NCBI GenBank assembly: GCA_019894735.1
Contig: JAGXOB010000118.1
Coordinates: 1-6,780 of the forward strand
Reading direction: 5' to 3'
Source: Promethearchaeota archaeon
Lineage (GTDB): Archaea; Asgardarchaeota; Lokiarchaeia; Sigynarchaeales; SOKP01
Length of the DNA stretch: 6,780 nucleotides
The notes beneath the pieces were generated by a model. It was not told the origin of the DNA, did no database searches, and saw only the letters and a program-made list of their open reading frames with translations. Position numbers and translations under genes: made by a program. How positions within the stretch are numbered: position 1 is the first letter of the stretch; the number at the start of each line of letters is the position of its first letter. This document shows, one piece after another, positions 5,833-6,780 of this stretch.

Positions 5833-5849
5833 AAAAAAAAGAAAAAAAA
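5833..5849 (-). terminator. T-rich terminator after the alcohol dehydrogenase
   Basis: The coding strand reads eight T, one C and eight T, beginning 13 bases after the TAA at 5863-5865. It has no associated hairpin and is the strongest archaeal-type terminator in the window. Confidence 0.65.
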
Positions 5850-5862
5850 TTGTAGTTAATTC

Positions 5863-6780
5863 TTATTCAAAATCGACAATTACTTTTAATTCCTCATGAG
5901 GAGGATTTCCTAATAATTTAAACATCTCAGGGACTTGTTCCAACCTAATTCTATTAGTGATCAACGGATCAACTCTAATCTTTTTCTGTGCAAATAGATT
6001 TATGGCTGTTTTGAATATATCGTGGTTATACCCATAAACTCCCCGTACTGAGATGTTATTAGTTGTCATTAGCAAAATATTATTGATTTCTAACGTGCTC
6101 GCATGCATACCGATTAATGTGATATGGCCACCTTTTTTTATCAAATTCAGTGCTGTGGAAAAAGTAATTGACATCCCTACACAATCAAATACATGTTCTG
6201 GACCTAATTTATTTGTAAGTCTTACAATTTTATTCCATTCTTTTGGTAAGAATACCTTATCAGCACCCAAATCCATCGCAATTTTTTGTTTTGACTCTAC
6301 TGGTTCAAGGACATAAATTTTATTTGCGCCTGCGTTTCTTAACACTTGAATTGTCATCAATCCTAAAGTTCCTGCCCCAATAACAGCAGCATTTTGGCCT
6401 AATTGAAATCCAGATTGTTGTACAGCATAAAGTGCTACTGAAAGAGGTTCAATGGTAGCCCCTTCTTCATAGGTAACACTTTCGGGTAATATATGAATTC
6501 TATCGGCTTTCACATTAATAAATTCTCTCATAGCACCATCTTCAGTGGTACCATATGCAAAATTCTTCAGTTTACACATGTTCTCTTGATCGTGAAGGCA
6601 ATAATAACATTCATGACAGGGAATTTGAGGATTTACAGTAACTCTCATCCCTTCTTTTAATTTTTTCACATCATCTCCGATCTTAACTAGTTCTCCCGAG
6701 AATTCGTGTCCAATTATTTTATCAGGGAAGTAAGGGCCTCCAGATTCATAAGATCCGACATCAGATCCACAAATTCCAAC
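5863..6780 (-). CDS. zinc-dependent alcohol/polyol dehydrogenase (MDR family), 5' end missing
   Basis: The frame runs off the right edge, giving 305 visible residues; by comparison with the family (about 340-350) roughly 35-40 N-terminal residues are missing. The GTG at 6667-6669 is an internal valine, because the frame upstream encodes the catalytic domain. In visible numbering, catalytic zinc ligands are Cys4 in VGICGSD, His25-Glu26 in GHE, and probably Glu111 in TIEPLSVAL, the arrangement of sorbitol/threonine/butanediol dehydrogenases. Structural zinc cysteines are 55, 58, 61 and 69 (C-x2-C-x2-C-x7-C). The Rossmann motif GAGTLG is at 135-140, and Glu159 at the end of the second strand (IYVLEP) favours NAD over NADP. 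It should interconvert a secondary alcohol or polyol and a ketone in the cytoplasm. The substrate cannot be read from sequence. It ends in a strong T-rich terminator, so its link to the acyl-CoA genes is proximity only. No sign of frameshift or damage. Confidence 0.93.
   Translation of the reverse strand, partial: VGICGSDVGSYESGGPYFPDKIIGHEFSGELVKIGDDVKKLKEGMRVTVNPQIPCHECYYCLHDQENMCKLKNFAYGTTEDGAMREFINVKADRIHILPESVTYEEGATIEPLSVALYAVQQSGFQLGQNAAVIGAGTLGLMTIQVLRNAGANKIYVLEPVESKQKIAMDLGADKVFLPKEWNKIVRLTNKLGPEHVFDCVGMSITFSTALNLIKKGGHITLIGMHASTLEINNILLMTTNNISVRGVYGYNHDIFKTAINLFAQKKIRVDPLITNRIRLEQVPEMFKLLGNPPHEELKVIVDFE

Noticed and set aside
5717..5862. Bacterial sigma-70 type promoter before the acyl-CoA synthetase
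   Set aside because: No TTGACA-like box is found at the right distance from a TATAAT-like box; the spacers look archaeal.
6053..6316. Plus-strand open frame of 87 codons
   Set aside because: It is antisense to the Rossmann domain of the alcohol dehydrogenase and shows no family features.
1..6780. CRISPR array, tRNA/rRNA, insertion sequence, or a novel defence-type system
   Set aside because: I saw no repeated spaced units, tRNA cloverleaf, transposase or terminal repeats. Every long frame belongs to a recognised metabolic or DUF family.

Overview
This AT-rich window (by eye about one third G+C) holds five substantial genes, all on the minus strand, so transcription runs from high to low coordinates. 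In that order they are: a zinc-dependent alcohol/polyol dehydrogenase cut by the right edge; an acyl-CoA synthetase; an acyl-CoA dehydrogenase; a crotonase-fold protein that looks more like a delta3-delta2-enoyl-CoA isomerase than a hydratase; and a UPF0371/DUF1846 protein of unknown biochemical function. A few codons of a possible sixth gene lie at the left edge.

The organism is most likely an archaeon. Three genes end just before runs of 8 to 11 T on the coding strand with no G+C hairpin, which is how archaeal transcription terminates. TATA-like boxes sit about 32 bases before the start codon of three genes, and no convincing bacterial -35/-10 pairs were seen. The low G+C content and the separately transcribed fatty-acyl-CoA genes would suit a Lokiarchaeia-like Asgard archaeon, but that assignment is inference. 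Shine-Dalgarno-like sequences occur before some genes, so a bacterium is not formally excluded.

Layout: dehydrogenase (5863 to beyond 6780); terminator and promoter region with a perfect 7-bp inverted repeat (5717-5862); acyl-CoA synthetase (3986-5716); terminator and promoter (3891-3985); acyl-CoA dehydrogenase with TTG start (2610-3890); double T-rich terminator, TATA box and a small inverted repeat (2494-2609); isomerase-like crotonase (1672-2493); a 36-base gap without a terminator; DUF1846 gene (118-1635) with an apparent ATT start; and a short AT-rich stretch to the left edge. No stretch over 300 bases lacks a gene.

Together the synthetase (fatty acid to acyl-CoA), dehydrogenase (acyl-CoA to trans-2-enoyl-CoA) and isomerase (moving a double bond from position 3 to 2) cover activation and early beta-oxidation, including unsaturated chains. 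A 3-hydroxyacyl-CoA dehydrogenase, a thiolase, a canonical hydratase and electron-transfer flavoproteins are not in the window. No CRISPR array, RNA gene, mobile element or clearly new multi-gene system was seen. The points most worth checking are the non-standard start and missing N-terminus of the DUF1846 gene, the active-site substitutions in the crotonase and acyl-CoA dehydrogenase, and the repeated promoter geometry.
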